From the NCBI RefSeq assembly GCF_946221935.1, contig NZ_CAMIGN010000018.1:1-40703 (forward strand): a stretch of 40,703 bases of DNA, read 5' to 3'. Shown here piece after piece: positions 40,615 through 40,703 of the stretch. The translations under genes and the position numbers were made by a program. The stretch comes from an uncultured Corynebacterium sp. (GTDB taxonomy: Bacteria > Actinomycetota > Actinomycetes > Mycobacteriales > Mycobacteriaceae). The notes under the pieces are model-generated. The model saw only the letters and a program-made list of their open reading frames with translations, was not told the DNA's origin and did no database searches. Every line of letters begins with the position of its first letter. Position 1 is the first letter of the stretch.

Positions 40615-40703
40615 TTACTTACCGAGCTTCCTACGCTGAACGCGAGTCCGGCGCAGCATCTTGCGGTGCTTCTTCTTGGACATGCGCTTGCGGCGCTTCT
40701 TGA
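40615..40703 (-). CDS. 30S ribosomal protein bS22 (partial)
   Basis: A short minus-strand frame runs off the window. The visible part begins IKKRRKRMSKKKHRK and ends RVQRRKLGK at TAA 40617-40615. It is the tiny, Lys/Arg-rich AURKAIP1/COX24-type protein of about 33 residues that in Corynebacteriales is the small-subunit protein bS22. Only the first few residues are cut off. Confidence 0.88.
   Translation of the reverse strand, partial: KKRRKRMSKKKHRKMLRRTRVQRRKLGK

Noticed and set aside
1..40703. CRISPR array, prophage or integron
   Set aside because: No regularly spaced repeats, phage structural genes or integrase were seen; the only mobile element is the IS481-like one.

Overview
This window is a chromosomal segment from an actinobacterium of the order Corynebacteriales, most likely a Corynebacterium. 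The gene order follows the menaquinone, cytochrome c and heme block of Mycobacterium tuberculosis (roughly Rv0505c to Rv0562, recalled rather than searched). It includes order-typical genes such as menJ, an MgtA-like mannosyltransferase, a DUF4229 protein and the tiny ribosomal protein bS22. Base composition is moderately GC-rich. I cannot name the species.

Layout: 1-931 holds three minus-strand tRNA genes (Thr, Met, Tyr) with clear terminators. 1118-10437 is the main menaquinone block: a polyprenyl diphosphate synthase, menJ, menG, a mannosyltransferase, a DUF3592 membrane protein, menD, menC and menB. 10521-12103 holds a DoxX-like membrane protein with a long low-complexity tail and an unrecognised 138-aa protein. 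12231-15271 is a complete IS481-like element with near-perfect terminal repeats and a 6-bp target duplication. It carries a divergent pair of passenger genes (ArsR-like regulator and MFS exporter) upstream of a frameshifted transposase, and lies 26 bp upstream of menE. 15298-18611 holds menE, menA, a possible 49-aa gene, DUF4229 and a small membrane protein.

18623-27345 is a minus-strand run: an APH-fold protein, rmlA, rmlC, rmlB, then the System II cytochrome c maturation genes (ccsA, resB, ccdA, resA) and a histidine phosphatase. 27436-38746 is the heme block: hemL, a large P-type-ATPase-like protein, two membrane proteins, hemB, hemD (fused to a methyltransferase-like domain), hemC and hemA. 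A glutaredoxin-like protein, a SerB-type HAD phosphatase and the 3' part of bS22 close the window.

The genes are linked through respiration. Menaquinone is the electron carrier, heme the prosthetic group, and the Ccs/Res system attaches heme to exported cytochrome c. The most striking object is the 923-aa P-type-ATPase homologue in the heme block. It keeps the full domain layout but has lost nearly every catalytic motif, including the phosphorylated Asp, so it looks like a conserved pseudo-ATPase. A second theme is a recurring start signal: eleven genes have a TAnnnT hexamer exactly 7 nt before the start codon, the signature of leaderless mRNAs. It settles several start codons here.
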